Program-made: the position numbers and the translations under genes
The notes under the pieces: model-generated
What the model was told of the DNA's origin: nothing
Database searches by the model: none
The model's input: the letters and a program-made list of their open reading frames with translations, nothing else
From: Dryomyza anilis
Lineage: Eukaryota > Arthropoda > Insecta > Diptera > Dryomyzidae
Length of the DNA stretch: 64,000 nt
Direction: 5' to 3'
Assembly: GCA_951804985.1 (NCBI GenBank)
Contig: OX638132.1
Location: 21,581,989 to 21,645,988, forward strand
Part shown: positions 46,501 to 61,500 of the stretch, in pieces
Position numbering within the stretch: position 1 is the first letter of the stretch
Layout: each line of letters opens with the position of its first letter

Positions 46501-49500
46501 TAGAATTAAATATTTAATCAATACAATTAATCAATACAAGTTTCATCTTAAAAATCGAAAAAAAAGTCATGAGGAGGTTAAAGGACATAACTCACCCAAT
46601 AAGTCTGACCAGACCAAGTGGGTTAACTTCATGAATCCTAATTAGTTGCACATCGCACAGTGTGCCCAAACTCTCTTAAATCTGGTGAAATTCAGAACCA
46701 CGAAATTTATAATGTGTTGACAGAGAGAACTTGAGAGAACTTAAGTTTTGAAATTGGAGTTTGTATCTTTAATAGTTATGGAGATAAAAATCATGTTTAG
46801 GATGTTAGAAAATCATGTTAGAAAATCTGGTTTAGTTTTAAAGATATGGACTTGAACATGATTTTTTTTTTAATTTTTGATGACTTTACTTTACATAATT
46901 TTACATAGATTGTACATTTTATTATGAAATCAAAATATGTGTAAGAGACTTTTATAAACATTTAACACATAAATCATAAACCGTTTTAAAATATCTCAAG
47001 TGGTTTCGTAAATATAAAATTGTAAAGTCGAACATTTTTTTTTTATTTTCCATTTTTTTTTTGGAAAATTTGACTTTTACGGAAATCTTCGTAAGTATTT
47101 TTTTTCTTTAATTAACATGTACTTTTGTTATATTTTTTTGATAGATAACATTATTGAGAATCTTTTAAACGATAAAACTTATCCAAAATGTATTTAACCA
47201 ATCTGGCAACACTGGCCAAAGTTCTAGTTTTTTTAATTTTTTTTTTTTACTTTGACCCCCTGCAGAAAAGTTTTCAAAGTCGAAAGTCAAATTTCAAAGT
47301 CGAAAGACAAATTTTCAATTTTAATTGTTTATAAAAGTGCTTACACATATTTTGATTTCATGATAAAATGTACAATCTATGTAAAATTATGTAAAGTAAA
47401 GTCTTCAAAAATTTAAAAAAAATCATGTTCAAGTCTATATCTTTAAAACAAAACAATATATTTTCTCATGTAAGCACATTTTTTTTAGATCTCAATGTAA
47501 GCTTTCCATAAACAAAAGAATTTTCAAAATCGGATAACTTTTGGATTTTTTACAATTTTTAATAAAAAAAATTAACTTTACTGATTTTTATCTCCATAAC
47601 TATTAAAGATACAAACTCCAATTTCAAAACTTAAGTTCTCTCTGTACAACACAATTTAAATTTTTAAAATCGGTTGAGTGGTTCCGACAATACTGAATTT
47701 TACTCGATTTAAGAGCGTTTGGGCACACTGTGCATCGTAGGATTAAAACCGCTATAAAAGCGAAACCATTTACAAGGAATATTTATGATTTTATATATAG
47801 AGGTTTCGGGTTATAAATTTAAATGATTGGAAACGGATTTCATTTACGGTTTCAGTCCCTGATTATAACACATTTGAATTAAGCATTTGTTTTCTTACAA
47901 TATTTATTTCTCGTTGAAAATAGTATTTGTAGTAGTAACATTCTCGAAATTTGCAGTTTAAAAATGTTCGGTACATGTATTTTTAGAATACTATATTTTG
48001 ATTCATGCAATATCTAGAATTCTTTACATGTTTGCTAAGCTACTAAAACATTATAGTTTAATTAATACTGCTTGAAATCATTGCATTCTTTAATACAAAT
48101 CAATCACACCACATACACTCAATGTTGCGAGAACTTTTTTGTTGCATTCATACTGATATTTCAGTCATTTCTTCAATATTGAGACTTTTATTATTGATTA
48201 AACACTGGAGCAGGCAACAGCGGTAACTCTTAACAATTTCTGGTTTCTCTTTTTCCTATTTTTGTGCTGTTCTTCTTCTATTTTTGTCTTCTAATGCATA
48301 TCTAAAAAAAACGATAACTGTTTCATTAACTAACCGTCTATATTTAAACTACATGTGTATGTAAAATATGTGTATAACTCTGTGTAACTGTAACAAAACC
48401 CTAAAACAACATCAACTATAACTGTTTTTTCACAATTACTACAATCACCACTACCACCAAAACTACCGTTAATTAATCTACTCTTACTACTACAAATACC
48501 AAAACTGTTATTACCGTACACACTGAAAATTAAATCTTAACTGATCTACACTGATCGAAACTTGATACTCTGATCTGATCTACATTGATCTACCACGATC
48601 TGTAATCAATAAAAAAAAGCGCGGAACAATACAACTCTACAATTTGCAGAGCACAACCATGCCGATTCTCTCGCTGAACACGCATAACCTGCCGACCGGC
48701 TCCAGCAGCTACTCGGCGCTCGGCCTTAGCGGCGCTAACACCGGTGCGACCGGTCTTCCTGGGCTTGGCTCCTCACTGACCCATCATGCGCTCGGCAATA
48801 TACTGGACTCGAGCTCATTATTTGGCGGTGGCTCTGGCAGCGGTCTGCCGGGCACAGCTGGTGTTTCCGGCCTGTCCGGTCTGACAGGCACCTCATCGCT
48901 CTACGGTCTGGGTGGGGCTGGTCTGGGCGGTGCCGGCAGCGGTCATGGCGGCATGTCTACAGGCCTTGCCAGCGCTTACGCACCGCCATATGTCGATGTG
49001 GGCGGTACCGGGAGCGGTGCGGGTTCCTCGTATCCCTTCACAGCTGCAGCACTGCGCAATGCATCTAAGATGAAACTGCTGGACGAGATCGATATACCAC
49101 TGACACGTTACGGCAACCGCAGTTCACCGTGCTCGCCAATACCGCAGAGCACGTGGGGTCTGGACGAGTTTACGGACAGCATGAGCGCCTCCATGATGCA
49201 CAGCGCACAACGTGGTCTTGCACTTGGCGCCCTCGATCTGGAAAGTGAGTACAAGCAGTGGCATGCAAATGGCACGCTTCTCTCTACTCCATCAACTTCC
49301 ATATTCCATGCAGCACGTGGTGGTGGAGGTGGCCACACGTTGAATGGCGCCAGTGAGCCGCAAGTCGATATGCTGGACATACCGGGCAAGGGACGCTGTT
49401 GTGTGTTCATCGCACGTTTTCCTTACGATCCGCCAGAGTAAGTGCGCCATGTTTTTTTGTTTATATCGACTTTATATTTTAATACTATTCTATTTAATTT

Positions 49501-52500
49501 TACAGGGAGGCGGAGGGTGAGCTTTCGCTTTGCGCTGGAGACTATTTGCTTGTCTGGACAAGTGGCGAACCGCAAGGCGGTTACTTGGATGCAGAGTTGT
49601 TGGATGGTAGACGTGGCTTGGTGCCCGCTTCCTTTGTGCAGCGTTTAGTAGGTGAGTTTAAATGGAGTAATTCTTTTATTTACAGTGCGCTGGACGTGCA
49701 TTCCAAAGGTCTCCGGCTCGAATCCAAGTATGGGCATGTGCGGTAGTGGGGATATTTTCTACAAATCTTAGGGAATAGTTTCAGAGTACAATGGATATCA
49801 TGTGTTTGAGTGCTATGGACCTAATAATGTTAATATTGCCCGACGAGCAACTTATTCGTTCCCTAAAACCGGATGTAAAAAGACATTTTTTCTGTCTCTA
49901 TTACATAAACTCTGGAAACGACACATTTTTCTTTCGGTTTACCTTCTGGAAAAGTATAACGCCAATAAAGTCTCAAAATTCGAAACCATACACCAAAAGG
50001 AGGTTTAAAGAAACACTTTAAACCTCCGACTAGTTACAGTCCCGGTGTCGTAAAATTTATCTGATTAAAGAGTGTCCAGGAACGGTTAATATAATACTTA
50101 AATTTAGGTGACGATTTGCTGGAGTTCCATCAGGCCGTGCTCTCCACGCTACGGGACGCAGAAGATGGCTCCATGCAGTGCGACACTACGTCGCTGCCCT
50201 CGCTGCCACCACACAATCCGCTGCTGACACATACACACGAGGATTTGGCCCGCTTGAGTGAGACACATACCGATTTGGAACACGACCAGGACGATATAAG
50301 CGATAACGGTAAGTGTGATTTAACTTGACATTTAGACAATATCTGTGTGGTTTTAATGTGTTTCTATGTTTATTTTCAAATATCGAAATTACGTTCGTTC
50401 AAATGTAAGCACGAATCGTGAAATAGATAAAAGTAAAAAATAATCAAAATCTAGGCTAGTTATAAAATAGTTTATTTTTATATAGAAGTTGCACAAAATA
50501 TCAAAATAAATATTAAAATATAGCACCAACCAAGCACATAGAATACGCAAACAGTCTATAAAGTATGTCCTAAGTCAGTCATAATTTATTCCAAGTACCA
50601 CTATTTTTCTAAATTAGTCACCATTAATACATTTCCCTAATATCATTTGCAGTTCCAGCACCGAAGCATTTGACGCTGGAACGTCAACTGAACAAAAGCG
50701 TGCTTATCGGCTGGTCACCGCCAGAACCCATGGGATATAATATCATCGACAGCTATCACGTATATGTGGATGGTGTGCTCAAGGTTACCGTTAAAGCCAA
50801 TGAGCGCACCCGGGCGCTCATCGAAGGCGTTGACTCGAATCGAGTATGTTTTGTTAGATGTTATTTCAAAAGGCCACATAATTCAACTATGCATCAATGT
50901 TTGTTCCACAGCCTCATAGAATAAGCGTTCGTAGTCTCACACAGAATCGGCAAACATCACGCGACGCCGCCTGCACCATGATCATAGGACGTGATACCTC
51001 CCATTTGGGCCCATCTGCCGTACGCGCTTCGCACATAACGTGTTCATCGGCCGTCATCTCGTGGTTGCCGGCCAATTCCAATCACCAGCATGTGGTCTGC
51101 GTCAATAATGTTGAGGTGCGCACCGTCAAACCGGGTGTCTATCGTCATACTATAACCGGGCTGGCACCCAGCACACAATACCGCGTAACTGTGCGCGCCA
51201 AGCATTTGCGCGCGCCTGGCGGTCAACAGACGCCCGGTCGTCCACAGGAGGAGGCACCAGGTGCCTATGCAGATTTTCGCACGCTCACTAAGGGGTTGCC
51301 GGATCCGCCACAGGTAAACACAAATAAATATTTTGAAAATAATAAATATTAATTTCTTGTATCTATTCCGTAGGACATCCAACTTGAGGCTGGTCCTCAA
51401 GATGGTACCATTTTGGTGACATGGCAGCCGGTCAATAGGCCCACTTCTTCCGGGCCCGTTACCGGCTATGCCGTGTTCGCCGATGGTAAAAAAGTGACGG
51501 ATATTAATTCGCCGACCGGCGACCATGCGCTCATTGATATCGGCAAGTTGGGCGTATTCAATCCGCGTGCCGTGACCATACGAACAAAATCGAGAGACTC
51601 ACAGTCGGCCGACAGTGCACCGATAATGATTCCAAGTAAATTATACAAATTTATACAATAAACATATTAACAGATTAAAGACAGGCTCCAATTCAAACCT
51701 CAAAGTTCTTACCTTAAAGTTCTATGACTTCCGCCCTACCTCAGGCTTTTAAAGAAAAATGTACCCATATGAAAAAAGAATTATTGTTTTCAGGTCTGAA
51801 TCTGTTACACATTTTTACGAAATTGAACTGGTTACTGAGAAATAGAGTCAGACAGAAAACTATGATTTCATGACTGACTAAATTCAGTTAGCAAAAAAGA
51901 TAACCGTATTTAAATATTAAACTGTTTCCCTGGCACCTTAAAGCTCTAGTAAGGATTATGGTTTCGATTTCGGTTTCAGTTTTCTCATCGATTTGGATTT
52001 GTTTACTAATGATTTTTGTATAACGGTTTCAAATGAAACCTTTTTAAACGGTTATCAGTTTCGACTACTTTTTCAATCACTGCTTTAATGTATCATATTT
52101 AATACTTTGTAAGAGTACAAAAAAAAAGTTTTCAATATATCTCAGTTCATATGATCATTATCTGTCTTACCTCCATATACTTCTCATCATTGATATTTGT
52201 TGCAATTCTTAATATTTCCGATATCCCTTATAAGCGTGCAATTTATCTAATTCGTGCATATGAACTATGTTCAAGTGGCATAAACATAAATTGTGTAAAA
52301 TGAAATTATTTAATTTTAATGTGTTAAATTTTAGTTTAAAGTATTGCACTGTAAAATTGTTTATACCCTACACTAAGAGTGAAAGGGTATATTCAGTTTG
52401 GAACGCCGTTTGTAACACCCAGAAAGAAGCATCTCCGGTATAGAAATGTATATTCTTAATCAGCATGACCTCCTGAGTCGATTTAGCGATGTCCGTCTGT

Positions 52501-55500
52501 CTGTTAAAATCCATACTACTTAAAAAATTTAAGAGTTCGATATATGAAATTTATAATTTAGAGTCCTTATATACCTACGCTGTATGTGCGAAATCGGTTA
52601 ATTGTGTCCTGTGATCTGACCATTTATATTCATATAACTCATGTAAAATTTACATCTACAGATCAATTTTACTGTACACGTGCTTAGGTAAACTTTTTTT
52701 GGTCAAATATATATTGACTTCATGCTCAAATACATGAAAATAATGTTTTCCCGCGAAACGACTTAAGGATCCCAAAAAAAAAAATATAAATTCGATACAC
52801 CTATCCACTTTTAAATATGGGTATTAAATGAATGGAAATTCTTCTGCGATTAAAAGTTTGTAGTTATTTTAGGATTTCGTATACCCTGGTGACGGATATG
52901 TCACGTTGAATGGTAACCACACATATGTGTAGGGTATTTATAGTCGGCTTAGACCGACTATAATTTTTATAATCCAAACTATCATAAAACACCTACTATA
53001 AAATGTCGGAGCTTCTGATCTAACCTTCTCAACTGGTTTTATCTTAATATTGAAAATGTCAACTTTAAAATTTTCTTATTTAATAAATTATAATTTTTCA
53101 GATGTTGTTCGTAACGCTGTCGTTAGAAGGGGACCAAATCAGATGGGCATGGGTCAACAAATGCAGCAGGGACCGCATGGGCCCGTTCAGGGCGGTATGG
53201 TTGGGCAGCAGCATATGATGGGTCAAGATCCCCATCAATATGATCCTAATCAAATGCAACAGCAGCAGCAACAACACCAACAACAACAGCAAGGTATGCA
53301 GCCAGGACAACAACCCGGTCAACAGGTGAGTTTGGAAAATAGGTTTCCAAAAAGTGTACATATTGTTATACATACATATATACAAATTTATGTACAATTT
53401 ACAAGAAAACATGTACATTTTATTTAACTTTTTTTTTTGATTTTTTAGTAAAACTATAACATTACATGTAAATATATACATATATTATAAAACATGTTTA
53501 CATACACACGCCCATTGAAACAAATATCCGTCAAAAAAATAGAAGTTTCTTTGAACATAAACTTAAAGTTTTCAATTCTTTAATGAATTCTACAACCAAA
53601 TGCAATTTTTTGTATTGCCAACCAGTGTTGCCAGATGATTTTTTGAGAAACCTGTCATTTTCGGAATACAAATATTTTTTTTTTCGGAACAAAACTTGAA
53701 CTAAAAAATTCTATTTTTGACATTTCGGATCTATTGATAAATATAAAAATGATTTATGGTTGTACAGAGCATAGTCAAACTAACGATCAAAACTATTAAC
53801 TTTTTTACATCATTCTAATTTTTAAAATATACCCTATCAACACAGTATCCGTGTACATTTATAAAAGTTTAAAATTCTTGAATTTGGGGGTTATAGCTAT
53901 CGGTGGAGAACACTACCCAAATAGATTTTTTTGCAACAATTTGTAATTTTTGACAAAATGAAATATTAAATAAAAATGTTTATATAAACAAATGGGATAT
54001 TTAGGTTTTCGGCAAATAAAAAAAAATATAATTTTAACGAAAATAATTCAACTTAACTTCTCCTTGTGCAGTTAGAACGATAATTGTTTGGTTAAATATT
54101 TGAATTGCACAAACATGAATAGAAACCACATGTCAATTTAACTAAAAAATGTTGCTAAAAAGTAACAATATTACTTGTGTAATAGAAAAACTAAGTATCC
54201 AGTCGAAAGCAAAACCAGTGAATTATATAAAATTGGTGTATGTGGTGTCCATAGAAAAAATCGTGTTTATTAATGTAATTAAACAAAAATAAAAGTAATA
54301 GAACAATTTGTACGGTTCCGTCCATGTTTTCTTTAAAAATCCTTCGGACGAAAATTCCCACATAAGAGGAGAATTTTAAATTTGTTTTTTTTAATACTGA
54401 TTAGAGAAAATACGTTCTAATTTGCTGTTGATACAGGAATCAACAAAAGAGCAAAAAATGTTTTTTTTAGTAATGGAGAGAAACTAGTTAGCAATGTTAA
54501 ATAAAAACTGGATTAATTTAAAAAAAAAAAAGGATTTTTTAGGGAAAAACTTGAAACCTGTCTACCTTCTCAAAAAACTGACAAAAAAGGTTTATCTGTC
54601 CATCTGGTAACACTGATGTTAACCCTTAAACCTCACCTACACTAAGAAAACAGAATGTTTATGAGAGTGTTTCTGCAACTAAAATACTACTAAAGTTTAA
54701 ATAATTTGTAAACATCACATATTTTGTATTATTTGTGAGATGTGTCTTATAAACATCACGAAAAATGTCATATTTGTTGTAGATTCACTGCAACTACTAG
54801 AGAAATAGGTAGCAATGCTGCAAATATTCACATATTCCACAGATTTGTAACAAAACTATTAATATTGTCTAAATATCACATAAAGTGTCAAATATTTGAC
54901 TTGAATAATTGCAACTGCAATGATGTTTAAGGCTCTAATACTTTTCAACCATCTTTCGTTTTCTTAGTGTATACATATTTCCCTTTGTTAATCGAAATTT
55001 TGATTGTTCGAAAATGTGCTAAATTGAATAGTTCATATTGCATTACCGTCAAATTTAACATACACTCAAAATAATTTCTAGAAAATTTTACGAAATTTTT
55101 TTTCGTAATTTTTATTCCGTAAAATACTCGAATAATTCGTAGTATACTCGAAACATTTGTAATTCCTATTTTTTCCGATATAATTTTTACGAACGATTCG
55201 TATATATGACGTATCAATATTCGTAAAATTAAAATAACAACAAAATAACAAATATTTCGTTTGGATTACGAAACATTCCTTATATTATTTTTTATTACAA
55301 AGAATAATATATTTACAAATGAGCATTACATTTTACAAATAAATTACTAAACTTTCGTAAATTTCGAGGCTATATGTAGAGTTTTACAAAACATTCGTGT
55401 TTGTTTACAAATAATTAGTAAAAACAGAAAAACCTTTGCTCAAATAGCAACTTGGAGCTTCATTTTAAATCAGTTGGTATTGTGGTCGCAAATTTGTAGG

Positions 55501-58500
55501 TTCTGTTTGTGTCAATAGTGCAAATGTATCAAATCAGTGCATAATATTTCATATGTTATGAATAAATCATTTTCATCGTCAGTTTTTCAAATTCCTACAA
55601 AACGTAGAATCATATTCAATAAATTACGAATAAAACTAAACAATCTTTCGTAATTTTATCATAAATTATATACGAAAATATCATTCGTAAAATACACGAT
55701 ATATTTTACAAAATATATCGTAGATAAATTTTTTCGTAAAATACACGAACGATTTCGTGTATTTTAGGCAGATTTTATTTTGAGTGTAGCCTTCACATTT
55801 AGACAAACTCGTACATACCCTTAATTGCTAATTATAATAATTATAAATTCAAATTATTCTTTATATTTTGATATAATGAACAAAAGTGAATTTTCAATAA
55901 GTTTTACAAGCACCAAATATGTTTGTGGTGTAAATCATTTGGTTGTCGTAATAGCCGTGCGCGATATATTAAATTTAAACATGTTTGAAATATTTTGATT
56001 TCGAAAACATCAGAATACGAATTTCCATATCCAAAAACATTTATCTTCATTTATATACTATACAATTTTGTAAATACTGTTGTAAAACTGACACAAATAA
56101 CCGAAAACACTTATAATTTAAAGTTACTCAAAATTGTTTAGGTAAATATACATATTATTAAATAAAAGCCATATTTATTTGATTGCATCTACAAAAAATA
56201 TTTTGGAACACTTTCATATATAGATATTTTACAATATTAAATGCATTTATTTAGTGCTGGGTTATGTTTTCATTCACATAAATTTTGATTTTCATGTGTA
56301 CAAAATACTTAATTGCAACTTTAGTACTCTACACGCACAATCAAATCAATTAATTCAACATGATTTCGAATTAAATTATATTTGCAGTTATTTTTTATTT
56401 CGAGATATATATTTTCAAAATTTTGTATCGATTGAATGCAGCAATGTAATGTCATATCGTCGGTGATACTGCAAAACCGCCTAACTGCGTGTAAAAATTA
56501 CGCCTAATTTTGTGTTATAATCGGGGTTTTAACGATATGTTGATCGGATAAATTAGATAAATGCTATTATAAGTTAATTTTGTATGAAGTGCAGAATTAA
56601 CACTGAAAATAGTTTTGTTTCTTCTGTAAAATTCATTTTGTAAGAGGTATTCGAAAATATAGATAAGCGGTTTTGCAGTATCACCAACGATATATGTTTG
56701 TGTCGAAAAGTTATAGATTTATTTATTTTTAAATTTGAAATTAAAATAATATACACAAATAAATAATAAATTCAAACTTGATTATTAGTTTAAAACATAA
56801 CTGTATTTGGAGTTTCATTTCGATTGAGAATGTATACTTTGTATTTAAGAATTGTGAGCCGAATAAAACTTCTTCAACATTCGATTTTTTTCTCAGAGAC
56901 AATTTTCCCAAAATAATAATGCATCACCGAAGAAATTAATGTAGTAAAATTGACTAAATTCTGTATATGTTTTGCATAAATCTACTACATTTTTTTCATT
57001 TTCACAATAACATTTGTATTTATATGATGTGATTTACAACACAATGTATTAGACATTTATTTTCTACAGATTGTGGCATTTGTTGTATTTGTTTTCTGAA
57101 TTTTTAATAATTTGAAGTTAATTACTTGAAACTCCTTTAAGTCTTCATATTCTTCATATTCATCATTAAGAAAATATTTATAATTACTTTTACATAAAGA
57201 GTGTAGTAATAATAAATGCAGATGTTGTATGTTTTTTACATTTTTGACATTTAAATAAATACATAATGTAGTAAAAATAAATACAGATGTAGTATTTTTT
57301 ACAGTAAAAAACAATAATGTAATAAAAATAAATGAAGATATTTTTCATTCTTTTTTTTCGACGTATCTTAAATTTTTTTGAATGAGAATTGTCCAGGAAG
57401 AATTACGTCGAAAAAGAATTTTCAGGGGTAGTATTGTCGGGAAAGAAATAGCTCGATTTAAAATGTTTATACGATTTTGAAAAATACGGTATTTGTCAAT
57501 TTTTTAAATTGTATGAAAACTAACACTTGTGATTTGATTTCTTCAAAAGTAAAAAAAATCTCATAATCTATAATTTTCTCTATACATAATTATATGATAT
57601 ATTTATTGTTTCATTAGTGATGTTTTTATCATCTAAATAATTTTTATTTGTGTATTTTCGAATTTCAAATATTCACTCAACGTTTTTTTCTAACTTTCGC
57701 TATACCACTTACTGACTTTAGCTACTTCAAAGTCTGTCTATCTGTATTTTTGTCTAAAGTTTTCAAAAAAAAAAAAACAATCCTACTTTTTAAATTTTAA
57801 AAAATTACCCCCAAAGTATGTATGTAAAGTTATGACATTTAACGACAAGTCGACGAATGTTTTTACTGCTAGTTCTGCAAAGTTCTCAGATTTATCATTT
57901 TTTTTAGCATGATTAAGAAATTAAATCAGTTTCTTTATAGAAACGAGTTACTATTACTTAAAATAATAAAGTCTAGACATATTATGGTTATTAAACTTTG
58001 CATAAAAACACCAAACAAATTCAATTTATATAAATATACAAAAATATATATATACAAATCTTATACAACAATACAAATCACTTTAAATGCAGCCCGATGG
58101 AAGCCACGGCTTATTAGGTGGCCTACTCGGTGGCCTATTCTCAAAACCCAACCAACCAACTCATGTGAATCAGAACATCAATGTAAGTGCCATTAACAAC
58201 AACACATATACTTATACATCAGACATATACATCATAAACATACTAGCAATACTTCCTCAGTACTTAATTATGCCAAGTTAATACATAGTTGCAATTACTC
58301 TAGATCGCTATTCGAATTATAAATGTTCTACCCTACTTTTTACTACGTTGTATGCATTGCGAATGAGTTGAAGGCGTTTAGAATAAATTAGATTATAATC
58401 TAGTTATTATACTATCGTAGTTAATATTATTAAGTGCGATTTTATTTAAAGTAATTGATTGTTAATTTTCAGAAAATCGTCTATAAGTTAATGGGACACT

Positions 58501-61500
58501 TATTGATTTAATAGTATTTAACTCTTTCAGTAAATATTTTTTATTAAACATTCTAAAGTTTTTTTTTATCATTTTAAGCCCAATAATACAAATTCACTCT
58601 AAGTTAAAAAAAAAATATATTTTTTTTGATAATTTTTTGGAATGTAACAATATGGTATGTTTTTAAAAAAAAAAGATAAAAATAGTATAATTTTATAAAT
58701 TTAAGCGAATTCTAAAAATAATCCATTCGATACTGAACACACTATAATTATATAAAAAATAAATACACAAGTATAAATTATCATATATTTTAAATATAAG
58801 AAATACTAAAAATGGCAATTTTTATTATTTTGCCCAAAATATCAACCCACATTTCATAAGTATATCTTTTTATTAAGTAAATTTACTTAACTTACTGTCG
58901 AAATATTATAGCAGAGAGTATTTAAAAATGTCTTTGAAAAGCTGTTACCATATGGTAACAAATTACTGAAAGGGTTCAATGATAATTTCTCCATTCTGAA
59001 TCTCGTCGTAGTGAAAATCCAAATCAATGTTACGAATACGAATATTAAGCTATTCTTGGAACGGAAATAATACTTCAAAATCAAAAAGGCTCATGTCAAA
59101 ACAATCAAAATTTCGTTCCGCAGGGTTGTCATATTTCCGAACTTTGAATTTGATAAGAATTTGCAGAATATCTAATTTCGAATCCAAATTATTGTATCCA
59201 CTGTGGGGTGCCAGAATAGGGAATAAATTTAAATACTATTAAAACTTCTTGATTTCCCATTGACCAATTTAAAGACGATTTATCTGAGTATATGCGAAAA
59301 ACACAATAATATTTTCTAGATTTACCTAGTAAAAGTATTCTTTAGGGGTCTGGTACGATAAACGGAGGTCGAAAATCTGGAAACCGAAAATACGAAATCA
59401 AAAAATAAAAGTGTCAAAAAACAAAATTAAATAAAACAACATTTTACATACGTACAAAGCAAAGCAATCGAAAAAAACAACAGTTATACAAACACGTGTT
59501 CTTTAAAATTAGGAAGAAAACAGCAACAACATCTGCCCACTTGGTACACGGGCGACTTTGCTTGTTGCTGCTGCTAGCTGCACGCGCTTTCGACGATGGT
59601 TGCTTCGCTGCCTTTGTTTGCGTTGCTTTGAGCCGCTGACGATGCTGAAGCTTCTTACGTTGCTTTCAGTTGTTGTTGCCAAAAGGCACCGATGAAACAC
59701 TTAAAAAGTAATGTCTCCTTGTGACACTTAGTTTATCTTTTTGAGACAATGTAAAGAAAATATAAATAAAACGCGTAATGGTTTTAACTTTCAAAACGTT
59801 ATAATTAATTTTTAGTTTTAAGTTACTTAATAGTAGATGCAATAGGATATTGACTGCTGCTGTTGAATGTCCGAAAAGAAGTGAAGTGTCCATCGCACCA
59901 CGATGCAAATGTGTATGCGTGCGCCTGTCACGTGTTGGAGACTTTTGGGGCAGAGTTGCCAACTGCTCTAATGATTCGTCTTACGCATTAAATGCGGCGT
60001 TCACAACAGTTGGTGTTATAGAATTTACGTTCGCGGCGCGACATTTATGTAACTCTGCTTATCAAGAATAATTGCTCTTAGTTACTGTGAACATATCGGC
60101 AGACAGGTACACAAAACAAAGCATACGAGGGAATATTACAGACAAAGCAATATCGATGAAAACAACAGCAGATACATGAGCACGTGTTCTTTTTGCAAAG
60201 AATACATTAACAATTTTACATGTTCTTTTTGTTTTTAGTAGTCAATAAATTAACTTGTCAAAATCAAGGAGAATAAATCTTGTTTACGTTTTTGATAACT
60301 AAGTAATTAATATGATAAATTCCAGAATTTTAATATCATTTCATTCTGCTATTATGTTTATTTCCTTTCGTGTACTAAAAATAATTAGAAATATAAGGTA
60401 ATAAGAAATATAAATTCGAGCTAACCCAGATAAATTTCTTTATTGTGTAATTAGGTGTATCTGTATACATTTTTGTCGATTTTGGTACAACGATTTTAGT
60501 TTGAAACAGTTTTACTCCTAGGTTTTAGCTAACATTTATGTCTATTATGAGTGGGAACGATACTTTTTATTTAGATGCTATAAAATGCGTAGTGCAATAT
60601 ATTATTTTAAATCCGCTTTATATGTTTGTATATAATGCCATATATGTTAGCTTACATTTTGAATATATATAAATATTTGAAATTCGATATCGATAAAATA
60701 AAATACATTTTTTGCCGCATGTTAAAAATAAATAAATCAAGAAATATTTAAAATTCACATAGGTACTTGTAACATAGACAATACTGTCACGTATAAAGTA
60801 ACGACTTTAGCCATATTACCCTAGGCCAATCTGTCCTCTAACCAAAATCTAGTAACTACTGTTTTTCCATTTTTTTTTATTTGGCTTCATAGCTTTTTAT
60901 CTTGTATACTAAACTCTATAATACCTACTACTTACTATATTCTGTACTCCACATATTCATGATCTCCTTAAGAGATGGCGTCATATATGCTTATTATAAT
61001 TTAAAACCATTTTAATTTATTTTAGTTTCATGCTTTATTTGTATAACATTTAACGCTACAGAGAAAATAGACTTACAAAATGCTTGCACAAAATTAAATA
61101 AATTATTAAAATAATCAAAATTGCGCAATTTATCCTGCTAATATATACAATAAAAGGGTTACCAACCGGCATCAGCGCAGCGTATGCCGGGACGGCCACA
61201 GGGTCCACAACAACAACAGCAACCGCAGCAATTCGGACCACAGGGTGTCATGGGCCAGCAACGTTTTCCGGGACAACGTGGTCCTGCGCCGGGTCAAATG
61301 CAGCCAGGACAAATGCAGCCAGGACAAATGCAGCAAGGCCAAATGCAGCCAGGACAAATGCAGCAAGGCCAAATGCAGCAAGGACAAATGCAGCAAGGAC
61401 AAATGCAACAAGGTCAAATGCAAGGCCAAATGCAGGGTCAAATGCAAGGCCAAATGCAGGGCCAAATGCAGGGTCAAATGCAAGGTCAAATGGTGCCCGG

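Larger units (their letters stand above)
53326..58092. other. Rbp intron 13, mobile-element-rich
   Basis: A 4.8-kb intron with a CAGTGTTGCC-ended element (53623-54615), two TA-flanked MITEs (54640-54969, 55063-55786) and an inverted-repeat element (56458-56689). 56700-58090 is AT-rich with no recognised feature. Confidence 0.6.

Noticed and set aside
53098..53481. Leu-rich minus-strand ORF
   Set aside because: Antisense shadow of the poly-Gln tract in Rbp exon 13.
59510..60070. ORFs in a GC-richer block of Rbp intron 14
   Set aside because: Short, overlapping on both strands, no conserved motif; the block is more likely an inserted non-coding element.
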